DNA of 64,000 bases. It comes from Desulfomarina profundi. Lineage in GTDB: Bacteria; Desulfobacterota; Desulfobulbia; Desulfobulbales; Desulfocapsaceae. Shown here piece after piece: positions 63,736 through 64,000 of this stretch; position 1 is the stretch's first letter, and each line of letters starts with the position of its first letter. The DNA lies in contig NZ_AP024086.1 in assembly GCF_019703855.1 (NCBI RefSeq), forward strand, positions 1,632,501 through 1,696,500. Reading direction: 5' to 3'. A model generated the notes under the pieces. The model searched no databases, was not told the DNA's origin, and saw nothing but the letters and a program-made list of their open reading frames with translations. Made by a program: the position numbers and the translations under genes.

Positions 63736-64000
63736 ATGATACAAACCAGACGTGAATACAACTACTGTTTTATTTTTGAAGATGGAAGCAAAAAAAATTT
63801 CAAAGTAGTCCTGGACGGCAGATCGAGAATAATAAGAGAAACAAAGAAAGACCTGCCATCCTGGACACTGCTGTCTCACCATCAATGTCCACCATGTTCC
63901 CTGGATAATGAAACCCATAGCCATTGTCCTGTGGCCGTAAATATTGCTGAACTCGTTTCGACATTTATCCAGTCACCCTCCCATAAAAAATGCACTGTAT
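63736..64000 (+). CDS. Cys-rich hypothetical protein, truncated by the window edge
   Basis: An ORF that begins MIQTRREYNYCFIFEDGSKK and runs off the end, 88 codons seen. Its main feature is LLSHHQCPPCSLDNETHSHC, with a cysteine/histidine array followed by PVAVNIAELV, which could bind a metal. It recalls a small uncharacterised family with a CPxCPL.xxxHxHCPxA pattern, but I cannot name it with confidence. No clear ribosome binding site is visible at the ATG. It lies 70 bp downstream of the HDOD-GGDEF gene on the same strand. Confidence 0.55.
   Translation, partial: MIQTRREYNYCFIFEDGSKKNFKVVLDGRSRIIRETKKDLPSWTLLSHHQCPPCSLDNETHSHCPVAVNIAELVSTFIQSPSHKKCTV

Noticed and set aside
63700-63924. Minus-strand ORF at the right end
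   Set aside because: It is antisense to the truncated Cys-rich ORF, whose CxxC and HxxC pattern looks like real coding sequence.

Overview
The window reads as chromosomal DNA of a Gram-negative, probably anaerobic bacterium of the Desulfobacterota (former Deltaproteobacteria), most likely Desulfobulbales-like. This is an inference from gene content. An LPS outer membrane is shown by lpxK, lpxC, lptF and lptE. There are late cobalamin genes, a YcaO-TPR protein of the deltaproteobacterial kind, ole-type olefin genes, the rplU-rpmA-obg-proB-proA-nadD order and the rpsF-rpsR-DUF2232-rplI-dnaB order. No marker of sulfur metabolism, rRNA, tRNA, CRISPR array, prophage or intact insertion sequence was seen.

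Layout. 0-7 kb: a LivK-like binding protein, lpxK, lpxC, a small SleB-type hydrolase, a KdnA-like sugar aminotransferase and a membrane-anchored TPR protein. 7-9 kb: xseA and ndk. 9-19.6 kb: a minus-strand cluster for the end of B12 synthesis (cbiB, a cobD-cobQ fusion, cobS, cobT, cobU, cobC) with a Sel1 protein, a YcaO-TPR protein and tsaE. 20-25 kb: a cold-shock gene, a YejA-like peptide-binding protein and leuCD. 25-29 kb: a zinc-finger-less DnaJ, ssb, an SPL-family radical SAM protein and a glycosyltransferase. 29-38 kb: rng, an M23 peptidase, lptF with an Ada-like zinc tail, nnrDE, ung, a degenerate CheB-like regulator and nadD. 38-42.6 kb: proA, proB, obg, rpmA, rplU. 43-53 kb: an AP2-like protein, mazG, rpsF-rpsR-DUF2232-rplI-dnaB, leuS-lptE and dusB. 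53-64 kb: an M48 peptidase with TPRs, oleD-oleC-oleB without oleA beside them, a second csp, a malic enzyme, a KamA-family protein, an HDOD-GGDEF protein and a truncated Cys-rich ORF.

Two themes go beyond ordinary genes. First, seven frame breaks hit six otherwise intact conserved genes (cobQ, cobS, ycaO twice, csp, dnaB, oleB). Each is repaired by adding one base to a short homopolymer. Because dnaB is among them, under-called homopolymers in the sequence are the simplest explanation. Second, the intergenic regions hold several families of short, non-coding, MITE-like or palindromic repeats. One family also lies in frame inside proB. Others sit directly before leuC and dusB, where they probably form part of the leader.
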